64,000 nucleotides of DNA from Coenobita brevimanus (lineage: Eukaryota > Arthropoda > Malacostraca > Decapoda > Coenobitidae). The stretch spans positions 515,001 to 579,000 of the forward strand of contig CM064697.1 of assembly GCA_032717465.1 (NCBI GenBank), in the 5' to 3' direction. Position numbers and translations under genes: made by a program. Of the stretch, positions 46,775-57,644 are shown in pieces (position 1 is the first letter of the stretch; each line of letters begins with the position of its first letter). Under the pieces are notes generated by a model. The model was not told where the DNA came from and searched no databases. It saw nothing but the letters and a program-made list of their open reading frames with translations.

Positions 46775-47725
46775 GATAGCATAATTCATCACCTTCTTAC
46801 CTCACTTCCCCGTCTCACTCCTACCCATATCTCCCCTACCGTCTTCCCACATCCTCCTGTTGTATTCCTCCTCCCCCTATCTTTCTTACCCTTCCCTCTT
46901 TCCTCTCTGTCTTCACCTCTCCTCTGCCTCTCACTGAACCCAAATCCCCGTCTGCTTTCATTGCGGCCACAGTGTTACCTCCCCTCCTCTCTTCTCTTTC
47001 CCTTCCCCAGTTTCCCCGCCTTCCTTCTCTCTCCCGTCCCCTGTCACCCTCTGTTCTCTCGCCCTTCCTATGTCTTCTTCCTCGTTTGTTTCTCCCTTCC
47101 CCTGCCTCCCTTCTCTCACCTCTCTTTTCTTTTCACTCGTTCTCCCTCCTCCTGTCTGCCTCCTCTCCCTCCTTTCCCCTACCCCCTTCCCTATCTCCCT
47201 TTCTCCCTCTCCAATTTTCATCCTTGCTCCCATCCTCCTCCCTGTCTCGTGTCTTCACCCCAGCTTTCCCATCTGCCGTTCTTCATTCACTCCCCTTGAT
47301 TTTCCTTGCTTTCTCTTCCTTACCCTCCCCTCCTTGGTCTCCAATTTTACTCCCTCTCCCTTTATCATCTATTTACCGTCTTTTTCCCCTCTCCCTTCTT
47401 TCTCATGTTTTTATTTCATGTTCCTCTCCCCTCAGTCTCTCGTTTTCATAGCCTCTTTCCCCTCTGTTTCCTATTTTTGTTCCCTCATTCTTCCTTCTGT
47501 CTCTTATTACTGTTCCTTCTCCCTGTCTCCTCAGTCACACATCTTTCTTCACTCTCCCTGCTGTCTTGATCCTCTTCCCTAGGTCTCCACTTAGTATAAC
47601 CTCTCTCTCGTGCCTTTCACCTCCTATCTTTATTCCCTCTTCCCCTCAATCTCTTATCTGCTCTCCTCTCCCACTCTTACCTATATTTCCTTATTTTCCT
47701 ATCTTTATCCCCTTCCATCCTATCA

Positions 47726-47757
<32 letters not shown>

Positions 47758-47994
47758 CCCTATTTTCCCTTACCCATCTTTAAATCATCTCTCCTCTTCC
47801 TATCTTTTATCTCTCCCTCTCCTCACTATAATCCTTCTTCCCTCCCTCCCCTATCTTTTTCCTACCCCTTCTGTCTCCTATCTTTATTCCTTCTCCCTCT
47901 CCCCCTCCTATCTTTACTCTCCCCTCTCCCCGGCTGTGCCTCAAGGGATGTGCTCGTGTCAAGTCCCAAGGGTGGGGTGATAACGCTGACTCTA

Positions 47995-48027
<33 letters not shown>

Positions 48028-48110
48028 CTATCTTTACCCTGTTCCCCTGCCCTCCTTGCCCTATATTTACCCTGCCCTCCACGTGTCCACAACGCCCCCT
48101 GCCTGTCGCT
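46775..48110. repeat. 1.3-kb pyrimidine block with a late duplication
   Basis: CCCTCTCC/TCTTTA words with CT tracts at 47729-47757 and 47995-48020. The non-pyrimidine phrase GGGATGTGCTCGTGTCAAG (about 47945) recurs as GGGAGGTGCTCATGTCAAG (about 48117). Confidence 0.8.
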
Positions 48111-48155
48111 GCCCCCAGGGAGGTGCTCATGTCAAGGCCAGAGGGTGCGAAGGTG

Positions 48156-48157
<2 letters not shown>

Positions 48158-48236
<79 letters not shown>
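48158..48236. repeat. (TG)39 microsatellite
   Basis: Perfect TG tract. Confidence 0.98.
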
Positions 48237-48237
<1 letters not shown>

Positions 48238-48238
<1 letters not shown>

Positions 48239-48375
48239 AAACTTTCAGTCTGAGGGCTTAATTTCTCCTGACGATTTTTATTGAGCTTGGGGGAGACGTT
48301 TTTTTATCTCAAGGGGTTTTTATATAGCCTAAGTAACCCTATCAGTAAGAGAAGCATTTTCCTAAACTGAATGAG
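48238..48375. mobile_element. Family A element, decayed
   Basis: CTTTCAGTCTGAGGGCTTAA, CTGACGATTTTTATTGAGCT, GGGGGAGACGTTTTTTTATC, centre TATATAGCCTAAGTAA, right arm with CCTAAACTGAATGAGC. Confidence 0.6.
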
Positions 48376-48965
48376 CTGCTGAGAAATTTGGAAGAATTAA
48401 CCAAATGTGCCATCTGATGAGGGAGGGGGAGGTAAGATGAAGAGGCGATTGTAGTTGGTGTGTTTCCCTCTCATGTAAGCGAGCCATTCCTGGAACTTGA
48501 ATACAAAGTTGTGGTGGCGTGAAATTTGTTGGGCTTAAGTTACGAGGCAGGGATGAGTCTCCTTGATAACTAGGCGGGGATGAGTCCCCTTGATAACTAG
48601 CCAAATCAACCCACCAGCTTGACTACATTTGGCCATCAACCGGGCTGAAAGGGGTTGCGAATATTTATTAGATGAAAACAAATCGACCATAGTGATTTTC
48701 GGTGCAGTGGAATAATTGGATTGTAACTGGGTGTCTTCAGAGGGTCCATGGCGGCTTTGGTCAGGTGCTATCAGTGTTTGGCAACTCCTCAGCCTTATGC
48801 AACACCTGTGACCTCGACTTTTGACCTGCACCCGTAACTCCCCGGTAAATATCGTTGTGCTGAGGCCAAGACAAGGATGCGGGTAAAGTTACAGTGGGAT
48901 TCGAGGGAGGGTAAGACAGATAACAAAGCACAGAGGATGAAACAGAAGGTAGTGGTCATAGGTGG
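48376..48965. other. Unassigned sequence
   Basis: A 28-bp direct duplication, GGGATGAGTCYCCTTGATAA, lies at 48550-48600. No gene seen. Confidence 0.4.
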
Positions 48966-48969
48966 TGCT

Positions 48970-49125
48970 GTGGCTTAGGTTTAGATGTTTGATTGTTTGG
49001 GATAGATGTTTGTTTGTGAGCGTCCACCCCTCAAACTTACTGCCAATGAGCAGTTCGAACCTACTCCAGAGCGTCCCCCGAATGTGAGGTCAGCACCAGT
49101 CCAACCGAGCCACCGAGGCCCGTAT
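48970..49125 (-). mobile_element. tRNA-derived SINE, minus strand
   Basis: On the minus strand, GGCCTCGGTGGCTCGGTTGG gives an A box (about 49101-49112) and GGTTCGAACTGC a B box (about 49050-49061). The tail is rich in AAACAATCAAAC. The head is of a different type from the SINEs at 1941-2206 and 43170-43497. Confidence 0.65.
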
Positions 49126-49370
49126 TTCCGTAAGTTAAAACTTTTCCTTACCAGTTTATTTGTGTATTTGGTAATTTAAACATATTCGTCAAAGTTTTAT
49201 TATGTATTCCATGTCAGTATTAGAAAGACATACACAATACACAGGGGAAATAAGATGTAATATAGAACGTAAATCGTAAAAGAAAAGGTGTTGGAAAACC
49301 TAACCTGACGAAAATGGGAGTCCTAGTCGCCAAAGGTCGTCCTCTCGAGAAGATAGGAAGGAGGCTTGTA
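49126..49370. other. Unassigned sequence
   Basis: Nothing recognised. Confidence 0.4.
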
Positions 49371-49579
49371 ATACTCTTTTCACCTTAACATGGCTTAACA
49401 TTGTCATCTCTCGATCTTCAGTGGTGAGCTGCATCAGTAGATTAACACTAGAATATGGTGCCAGCCACGTTGAAGTGCTAAGGCAAGGATGTAGAGCTGC
49501 AGCATTGTAATTTCGTGCCACCGAGTTACAAGTGCCATGAAAGAACAAATAACTGGGCCAACTAAGGGGAAAAAGGTAT
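49371..49579. mobile_element. Family B element, full-length copy (209 bp)
   Basis: The left end ATACTCTTTTCACCTTAACA is the inverse of the right end GGCCAACTAAGGGGAAAAAG followed by GTAT. The interior includes CTTCAGTGGTGAGCTG and GAGCTGCAGCATTG, shared with the copies at 58.7-59.4 and 62.8 kb. Confidence 0.75.
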
Positions 49580-49701
49580 AGAGCCTCTTCCTTAACGATG
49601 TATTTTGCCTCTTGTAGCTTATTATTATCTTCTTACTGTTACCTAAAAGAATAGATTAACGTACCAGATACAGAAATTAACTGTTACGTAAGAGGTGCTG
49701 G
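49580..49701. mobile_element. Family C element (122 bp)
   Basis: GAGCCTCTTCCTTAACGATG at the left and CAGAAATTAACTGTTACGTA then AGAGGTGCTG at the right are inverted. As at 41.97 kb, it follows a family B copy directly, but here there is no tandem expansion. Confidence 0.65.
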
Positions 49702-49744
49702 GGAGTCTTTTTTAGCTGACGAAATACGGGGTCAAGACAGGGAG

Positions 49745-50095
49745 TGTATTGCCTTCCCTCACCCTGACCCCCAAGGCGCAGGGATGGAAGGGGAAGGGCG
49801 GTGAGGGTGAGCGGGGACGATGACGAGGAGAATGAAGACCATATGCACGGTGATGAAGAACAGTGAGAGTGGCGCGGGACTGGACAAGAGGGGAGAAGAT
49901 GAGTGTTTGGAAAAGGGAGATGAGGAAGAAGAGGAGGAGGAGGAGGAACAGACGAGGACGAGGACAACGAAAGAAGGACGATGATGATGATGAGACGAAG
50001 CTGAGGAGGACGAGAATAGTAGGGAAAAGGATAGGTTAGTGACGAATGAGTGGACGACGACGGGGATAATGACGATAACGATGAAGCCCAATGGG
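49745..50095. repeat. Purine-rich degenerate GAGGA/GATGA region
   Basis: GGAAGAGGAGGAGG and GATGATGATGAGACGA words. Open frames are compositional. Confidence 0.65.
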
Positions 50096-50099
50096 AGGA

Positions 50100-50571
50100 G
50101 GATAGACCAGTAATGAGAACAGTGAATAGGGAAAATCTGAGGAGGGACTCAGGTATATTCAAAAGTGGTGTTGTCAGTGACCTTGCATTATTATTTCCAT
50201 GCTATATTATACTTACTACTGCATGGCCTTTAGTGACAGTGTTCCAGAGAATGTTGGGAGTTGCAGTGATTGGTGAGAGAGAGAGAAAAATTTTATATGT
50301 GAGTCTGTGTATTTTACAAAGCAGTGTGTATTGTCAGAATATGTACATATAAACCCACGGTATATATTTCAAACCATACAGTGTGACGGCGCAGTCCCTA
50401 AATCAATATCGTGCATCTGCGACTTGATATGTTTCGTCAGACCATAACTATCCAGTCCAGTGTGTTTTATCACCAATATTAGGGCGTCGCAGTCCTCAAG
50501 GGCACACTTTCAAGATCTTTTATTTGCTGCTGTAAGTGTTATATTTCTCCCCACTGGTTGGCTAATACACA

Positions 50572-50573
<2 letters not shown>
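50100..50573. other. Unassigned sequence
   Basis: Nothing recognised. Confidence 0.4.
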
Positions 50574-50626
<53 letters not shown>

Positions 50627-50723
50627 ACACAGCAAATGAGAGATAATGCACCACTTCACCTTGTCCTCATAAGTTATCGACCAGCGTACGTGATTAAAAA
50701 TAGCACAAGGAGGCAGATAGCGC

Positions 50724-50804
<81 letters not shown>
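50574..50804. repeat. (CT)26 ... (GA)39 inverted microsatellite pair
   Basis: CT 50574-50625 and GA 50727-50804 are complementary in inverted orientation around a 101-bp unique loop. Confidence 0.97.
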
Positions 50805-50806
<2 letters not shown>

Positions 50807-51365
50807 AAAGCACACAGGCATTACCTTCCTCATCCATGATTCGCATTACACACACAGAAGTGCAGGAGGGTGTGAGGTTAGGGATACTCTCTCTCTCTCT
50901 CGAGGGGGTAATTTGAACTAACATGAGCCAGATTAGCTTAGCCGGGCGTGCGTTTTAGCTGATTAAATTTAATCTGAATCAACTTTTATATTACATTTTC
51001 CTAAGCCGTGGGTGGACTTAGGATTTTTTCTCTCTGCCGCCCTATTTTTTTATTATAGGGAACTCAGCCATTTACAGAATTCAAATATTTCTCAATTAAC
51101 TCTGGAGATCTTTATCACCCTCCCCTTAATTAAACCTGCCTCACCTGTCCATACCTGTCCAGACCTAATCAGAATTTTAATTAAACCTTTCAGCTACAGT
51201 GTTCGATGTTGTGTATTTTGTCAGCGTTCGTATCAATGTTGTTCACTAGAGAGACTTACTCGTAAAGGATTCACTTGTTTCACTATGTCAAACGAGGTGA
51301 GTTAACACTAAAATCACCCCATTTTTTCTTAACTTTCCTACGCCCTACTCAACACCGTGCTCCTA
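50805..51365. other. Unassigned; weak family A trace
   Basis: CCTTTCAGCTACAGTGTTCG at 51186-51206 resembles a family A outer end, without a clear core. Confidence 0.35.
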
Positions 51366-51369
51366 ACCT

Positions 51370-51690
51370 AACTTAACCTGGCCTAACCGAGTAACTTGCT
51401 GTACCCATACCCACCCCAATCCAACCCAACCCAACCCAGCGTAACCCAACATAGCCTAAACTGTTACATACGTTCCTACCCTAACCTAACCTGTCTATTC
51501 TGTTATCCTGTCCTATCCTATCCTATCCTATCCTATTCTAACCCAACCCAACCCAACCTAACCAAACCTCACCTCACCTCACCTCACCTCACCAAACCCA
51601 ACCCAACCCAACCCAACCCAACCCAACCAAACCTAACCAAACCTAACCTCACCTCACCTCACCTCACCTCACCTCACCCAGCCTACACTA
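51370..51690. repeat. Degenerate pentanucleotide block (AACCC, AACCT, CCTAT, CCTCA)
   Basis: Runs of CCCAACCCAACC, CCTATCCTATCC, CACCTCACCTCACC and CTAACCTAACC alternate. The AACCT words equal the TTAGG arthropod telomere unit read from the other strand, but the perfect unit is a minority here. Confidence 0.9.
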
Positions 51691-51822
51691 ATCTAAGCCA
51701 GATTGAGAATATGATGGAGTAAATGTTGAGATAATGTGATGTTAAACCGGGTTAAACCACATCTAAAATTACGCCGCAGCCTCTTGACGGTGCCGTGCCT
51801 TATCTTGCACAGGGCTAGGAAG

Positions 51823-51923
51823 GAGAGAGAGAGAGAGAGAGAGAGAGAAATGGAAGGGGGGGCAAGCAGAATGGGGTGAAAGGCGAGCAGTAAAAGAGCA
51901 ACTTGGGAAAAATATGTGGAGAT

Positions 51924-51974
<51 letters not shown>
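51823..51974. repeat. Two (GA)n tracts
   Basis: GA 51823-51848 and 51929-51974. Confidence 0.96.
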
Positions 51975-51977
<3 letters not shown>

Positions 51978-52409
51978 TGGAACACGAGAGGAGAAAGAGA
52001 CTGAAAATTATTAATGGTGACAGGTAGCAGATAGTGTGGGAGAAACAATAAAGGAGAGACGGTATGAAACAGAACAGAACTCCAAAGATAAGAGGAAAAG
52101 CGTTCTCCTCTCTCTCTCTCTCTCGCTCTCTCACTATTCATACCCATTACCCAACCTATTACCCCTTCCATCCTCCCCATCATTTTTCCCTTCCCAGAAC
52201 CGCATTCTTATATGGAATCATCTGAGGGTAAAACGGTTCTGCATTGCGCCTCACTCGGGCCCCAGTATTATAGGAAAACGCCTTCATGTAGAGCTATTTT
52301 TATGGAGCTGTATCGTCTGTGCAGGGAAGACTCAAGGATTTTACTTTTCCTGCGGTTTAGGGTTTGTTTTCGTCCCGCCCTTTGTGGTCTCTCTTCTTCC
52401 TGCTTCTGA
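51975..52409. other. Unassigned; short overlapping frames at 52200-52400
   Basis: Two overlapping frames, one reading EGKTVLHCASLG, look less compositional than usual, but no acceptor and donor pair supports an exon. Confidence 0.35.
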
Positions 52410-52797
52410 TCTCTTTTTCCTTTCTCTTTGTTTTCCTTCCCTTCCCTTCCCTTCCCTTTCTTTTCACCTCACTTCTCTTGACCTTCCTCTCTTCCCTCAT
52501 CCTCGCTCTTCCCTTGCTCCTCGCCTTTTCCTTTCCCTTCTCCTCCCTCCCTTCTTTGTTCCCTTTCATTCATCCATTCCTTTACTCTCCCCACTCTTCC
52601 CTTCCCTCTTCTTGCCTTGTCTGTTCCTCTTCTCTCTCTTCTTCCCTTCTTCCCTCCCCACGCATCCCTCCTCTTCCCTTCCCCTCCTCCTCCTCTTTTC
52701 CGCTCCCTTCACTTCCGTTTGCATTCTTTTCCATCTGTTCCCTTACAGTTTCTTCTAATATCTTCCCTTCTCCTCTCGTCCCATCTCTTACCTTCAT

Positions 52798-52833
<36 letters not shown>

Positions 52834-53535
52834 TTTCCCCATCCATTTCTCCCGTTCATCACATTTCCTCCTCCCATCACAACTCATCCACTTCTCATTT
52901 CTTTCCTCTTCTCTTTCTTTTTTCTTCCACTCCCACATGTTCCCCTCCTCTCACCCCCTCCTTACCCATTATCTTCCCTCTTATCTCGCTCTCTCCTCAC
53001 CCATTATCCCTTCTTATCTCACCCTCTCCTTGCCATTCGTCCCTCCATATTTCTCCTCTCTTCCTTTTCCTTAATTTTCTTCCACACCCCTCACTACCTT
53101 CCCCTCAGTCTTTCCCTATCCATTACCCATTGCATTCCTCCCCTCCCCTCTTTCTCCCCCTCATCCCCTTACGTTTCTCCCTCCCCTAGCCATTCCTCAC
53201 TCTTTATTGTCCTTCCCTCCCCCTCTTTTTTTACACCTCTCGTCCCTTCATCTAATCGCCTCCCTACTCATTATCCTCTTTCTTCCCTCCTCTCGTTTCC
53301 TCGTCTCCTCTCTTCCTCTTCTCTTCCCTCGTCCCCCCTCTTCCTCTTCTCTTCCCTCATCCCCTCTCTTTCCCCACCTTCCCCTGATCCCCTCTCTCCC
53401 GTCATCCTCTTTCTTTCCCCTCTCTTCTCTTTCCCATCATCCTCTTTTTTTCTCTCTTCCTCTTTTCTCCCAGCATCCCCTCTCTTCCCCCTCTCTCCCA
53501 GCATCCCCTCTCTTCCCCTTCTCCCCTCACCCTCC
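52410..53535. repeat. 1.1-kb pyrimidine block
   Basis: CT-rich with (CT)15 at 52802-52832. Toward the end, CTTCCCCTCTCTCCCAGCAT repeats. Confidence 0.85.
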
Positions 53536-53639
53536 CAGTGCATGTCGCCTGGCAATATCCCAGCCGTATCGGAAATTGAATGTCATAGCGATTCATCCGC
53601 CTACGCACCCCACCGGTTTAAGGCAGGCCCCATGTGCGC

Positions 53640-54785
53640 CGCGTATGGGGTGGGGGATAGGCAGGGGTAAAGGCTAGGGGAGGATTAAGCTTAGGGGAAG
53701 GGAGAAGGTGAGAGGCTAGGGGAGGATTAAGCTTAGGGAAAGGGACAAGGTGAGAGGCTAGGGGAGGATTAAGCTTAGGAGAAGGGGAGGGGGGATGAAT
53801 GTTAGGGGAAGGGTGGAGGTGTGGGAGGGGGGAAGGAGAAGAGGAGTAAGAGGGAGGGACAAGGGTGATGAAAGTGAGGGAAGGGGAGGGGGATGAATGG
53901 TAGGGGAAGGGTGGAGGGATTGAGGAGGGGAAGGAGAGAGACAAAGGTAATGAAAGGTGGAGGAAGGGAAAGGGATGTGGAAGAATGAGTGGAAGGAGAA
54001 GGAGGGGGAATAAGGGCAGGAAAAGGGTGAAATGAAGGAGAGAGAGAGGTTAATGGAAACGGGAAAGGGGCGGGAACAAGGGTGGGTAAGGGTGAATATA
54101 GAGGAAGAGAGTGAAGAACAGAAAGGGGAGGGGGTGAGAAATGGAAATGGGAACAGAGGGGAGGGAGGGTTATAACAGACAGGATAAGAGCCAAGGGAGA
54201 AGAACAAGGGTGGGGTAAGGGTGAACAGAGGGGAGGAAAGAGAGGAAAAGAAAGGAAATGGAAGAGAGGGGAACAAAGGCAGGAAAAGGGTGAGGAAAAG
54301 GGTGAGGAAAGGGGAATAAAGGGGAGAGAGGGATATAAAAGAAGGAAAGGAGCGAAGGTAGGGAAGGGATGAATGGAGGGGGAAGAGAGCGGAGTGGAGG
54401 GGTTGAAGGGAGGGGAATAATGGTGGGATAAGAGTGTATGGAAGGGAAGAGATATGAGAAAAGAAAGGGGAGGCAAGAATAGGGAACAAGACAAGGAAAA
54501 GGGTGAAGAAAAGAGAATAAATGTAAGGGAGAAATATATATAAAAGAAAAAGGGGAAATAAGTGAAAGGAGAGGGGGACGAGGGTAGGGAAAGGGTGCAG
54601 GTAGGGACGTAAGGAGCAAGGGTGAGGACAGGGGCGAGGGAAGGGGAAGTGAGATAGGGATATTGCAGAGAAAGTGGAGAGTAAATATGACAAAAAAAAA
54701 ATGAGTATATTACTATGAGGAAATGGGGAGAGGGAAATTGAGGGTAGGGAGAGGGGAAAATACCCTAAAAATGGAGTGTGATAGT
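53640..54785. repeat. 1.1-kb purine block
   Basis: GGGAAGG/GAGGGG-rich. GGCTAGGGGAGGATTAAGCT recurs at about 53672, 53713 and 53757, a 41-44 bp tandem. Opposite strand bias to the preceding block. The 311-codon minus frame is compositional. Confidence 0.85.
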
Positions 54786-54964
54786 TAGAAAAGGTAAAAA
54801 AAAAATGTATGAAATGAGGGTAGGGGCAAAAATGCAGGATAGAGCGATATACACTATTGGATTATTATTTTGGGTGAGGTCGTTGTGTCAAAATGATATG
54901 CATTCTACGGACCTCCAGTGCCTAGTTTCATTTCGTGTAAAGAGAACTGGGAAAAGAGAAAGTG

Positions 54965-54968
<4 letters not shown>

Positions 54969-55009
<41 letters not shown>

Positions 55010-55275
55010 GATGGTGCCATGAGCTAATTGGAAGGGAGAGATGTGTGAAGAGGGTAATGGGAGAGAGGGGAGAAGGTGGCAGAGAGGAAAAAAGGGAGGA
55101 AGACAGGGAGAAGAGGGTGATGGAGAGAGGTGAGGGAGAAAGAGAGAAAAGAGGGAGGAAGAGGCGCGAGAGGGAGGAAGAGGACGAAGGAGGAGAGGGG
55201 AGAAGGAGGAAGAGGATGAAGGAAGAGAGGGGAGAGAGGGAGGAAGACGGGAGACACAGAAACAATGATAGGGAA
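54969..55275. repeat. (GA)19 and GGGAGAGAGG-rich purine array
   Basis: GA 54969-55005, then GGAGGAAGAG and GAGAGGGGAGA units to 55275. Confidence 0.85.
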
Positions 55276-55855
55276 TAAGAGGGGAAGTAATCAGCCGTGT
55301 GGAATTAAGTAAACAACACGGTAATTTGACCCTCTTGGTAGGTAAGTAGATGAAAGGTGAATTGGCCGTGAATGATTAGTGAATGAAAGCTTATCAACGT
55401 TCCTGGGGGCATGCAGGATGATTGTCACGCAATTACTTACTCTACTTCTCTTCCAGTTGCCATGATGATCAGTGAACGTACCAGAACACAAGACCGCAGA
55501 GTTTGTGTTTGTATGACGAGCTTTGACACCATAAACTCTATAATACTCTCGAAATGGCCTAAATCCTAGAAATAGTAATTAAAAAAAACGTATCTTGGAG
55601 TATTAGTCCATGTAACGATTGTGTAAAGCTTGAAAGGAACTGAAGAAGAAATGAAGGGATGGCACTGAGCTCAAAAGTGTTACGATGAAGGAAAGAAAAA
55701 TGAAACTGATCAGATACGGTGCGATTTCTGCCACATTGTGGAAAACTGAATAATTACGGATGTATTGGAAATGAGACAGACAGACAGACAGACAGAGAGT
55801 ATGGCTGTTACCTTACATAGTCATGGGAGGGAAGGGGATGGTATGGCACGGTGTA
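55276..55855. other. Unassigned sequence
   Basis: A (GACA)5 tract lies at 55777-55796. Nothing else recognised. Confidence 0.4.
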
Positions 55856-56330
55856 GAAGTGGTGAGGCAGGGTGTGGAAGTGGTGAGGTAAGGTGTTGGG
55901 GTGGTGAGGCAGGGTGTATGAGTGGTGAGGCAAGGTTAGGGGTGGTGAGGCAGGGTGTATGAGTGGTGAGGCAAGGTATAGGGGTAGTAAAGCAGGGTGT
56001 ATGAGTGGTGAGGGAGTGTAAGGGTGGTGAGGCAGACAGGGCAGGGAGTAGGGGAGGTGAGGCAGGAAGTAAGGATGGTGAGGTAGGGTGTAGGTGTGGA
56101 GAGGGAGGGTGCTGGGTTGAGGCTAGATATAGGTGAGGCGAGGCGGGGCAGGGTGAAGGGGAGGTGAGGCAGGGTATAGAGGTGGTGAGGCAGAGTGCAG
56201 AGGTGAGGCAGGGTGTAGGAATGGTGAGGCAGGCTGAGGCAAGATGTAGGTGAGGTGAGGCAGGGTGTAGGGATGGTGAGGCAGGGTGAGGCAAGATGTA
56301 GGTGAGGTGAGGCAGGCTGTAGAAACCACT
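55856..56330. repeat. 21-bp minisatellite, about 20 copies
   Basis: Units GTGGTGAGGCAGGGTGTATGA with variants. Later copies shorten and add AGATGTAGGTGAGG segments. Period 21 leaves all frames open; the 166- and 176-codon minus frames of repeated TPCLT/PASPPL peptides are products of the array. Confidence 0.9.
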
Positions 56331-56395
56331 GCATCTGCACAGATGAGGCACATCCGGAGCTCACTAGGCCGGCTATTCGCACGACTGGTAAATCA

Positions 56396-56650
56396 CACTC
56401 AGTTATTTGCACAATCCCAACAATTCGCACTCGCATATTTACTCACTCCCCCAAATTTGTTGTCATATATCCGTGCACTCACTAGAATTCGTAGCCAGGT
56501 ATTTATGCACAACCTAAACGATGCAGTCATATATTTCACGTGTCTAGAATTCAGCGTCTGATAATTTCGCTCTCCAGTATTCGCATTCATTTATTTCCAC
56601 ACCTCAGTATTCATGGTCAGTTATTTTGCACCGGCTCTAGATTTCGTACG
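56396..56650. repeat. Degenerate 29-32-bp array, about 8 copies
   Basis: Units follow CACTCAGTTATTTGCAC then CCNACAATTCG. Examples start at about 56396, 56428, 56460, 56491, 56523, 56554, 56583 and 56614. The 91-codon plus frame across it is not supported as a gene. Confidence 0.75.
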
Positions 56651-57160
56651 GTCATTCTCAGACTCGGGAACCCTCTCTCTGATATTAATTTTCGGTATTA
56701 ATTTGAGCTTATTAATTTACTCTGTGGATCATTTGCCGGTGTTGATTATGTGTATACAAGAAGTTGCACAATCGATTGAACCTGCTATAGACTGTGGGGG
56801 TAATTCAGGACGCCAGGTAGGTCGATAATTTGCGTTGTTAGTAGTGCTTGGGTGTCAGTCGGGTGAGGAGGGAGGATGATGGCTGTATATGGCTCTGTAT
56901 TTTGGTGTTTGAAACCATTTACGCCACTGAGTCATAAATTTGCGACGAATTGGGCCCCTGGTGGTGTAGTGGGTTTAGAGGGTCCAATCGCATGTGTACC
57001 GATAGTTTTTCATCAAAGGGATAGATGAGGTTTATTGCTCACTTAATACCACTCAGGGACGAGCGGCTGGTCACTCTTGCCTTAGGTATCAGGATTCGGG
57101 TGACTAATTTCGGGTCCCCTACACTCCTAATGGGCCAACAGTGGAGCATATATATGTAAA
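56651..57160. other. Unassigned sequence
   Basis: TGGTGGTGTAGTGGGTTTAG (about 56963) resembles an A box, but no B box follows at the right distance. Confidence 0.35.
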
Positions 57161-57490
57161 CAATGTGGCTGTACGCTTTGTAGTTCCGGATGGGATGGTG
57201 GTGACTGTGTGTTGGCTGTGAACGATTATCGAAGTTATGTATGGTTGTTGTATGTATGGCTGTATATTTAGATCTTTGAAGTTAAAGACAAAATGGTGGT
57301 GGCTGTTTTGGTGTATACATTGGTCTTTAAAACTAGGGATGTGGTGGTGATGTGTGTGTGCTGGACGTATTTAGGTCTCTGGAGTTAGGGACGTGGTGGT
57401 GGTGGTTACGGCTTACGATGTGGGTCCATTTTGATCTGTGAAATTAGGGATCGAGTAGTAATGGTTGTGTCGTTGGGATAAAGTGGTTCT
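57160..57490. repeat. Degenerate minisatellite of about 55 bp, about 6 copies
   Basis: TATTTAGRTCTNTGRAGTTA then GGGAYGTGGTGGTGGTGG recurs near 57263, 57320, 57367 and 57424, with earlier, more decayed copies. Confidence 0.6.
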
Positions 57491-57644
57491 TTGATGATGT
57501 GGTGCCTGGCCGTCGCTGGTATGTGTGTCAAGGCTGTGTTGTGGCAGCGTTGTCATACCAGTCTTGGAGATATATCAAAGCAACTTCACTCAAATCCCAT
57601 GCCAAGATTTTACTCTCCACTCTTGTCCAAAAGAGACGCCACAC

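Noticed and set aside
51186..51300. Possible additional family A copy
   Set aside because: Only the outer end resembles the family; the core and inner end are not recognisable.
52212..52409. Plus-strand frame starting MESSEGKTVLHCASLG, faintly ankyrin-like
   Set aside because: Only one short phrase resembles an ankyrin motif, an overlapping frame is equally open, and no acceptor and donor pair was found.
53758..54693. 311-codon minus-strand frame rich in Pro, Ser and Leu
   Set aside because: Purine block on the plus strand. Overlapping frames in other registers are equally open.
55821..56436. Two overlapping minus-strand frames with regular Pro-Ser peptides
   Set aside because: They are translations of the 21-bp minisatellite in two registers; neither shows splice sites.
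56950..57130. Possible SINE head TGGTGGTGTAGTGGGTTTAG
   Set aside because: No B box at the required distance and no recognisable tail.
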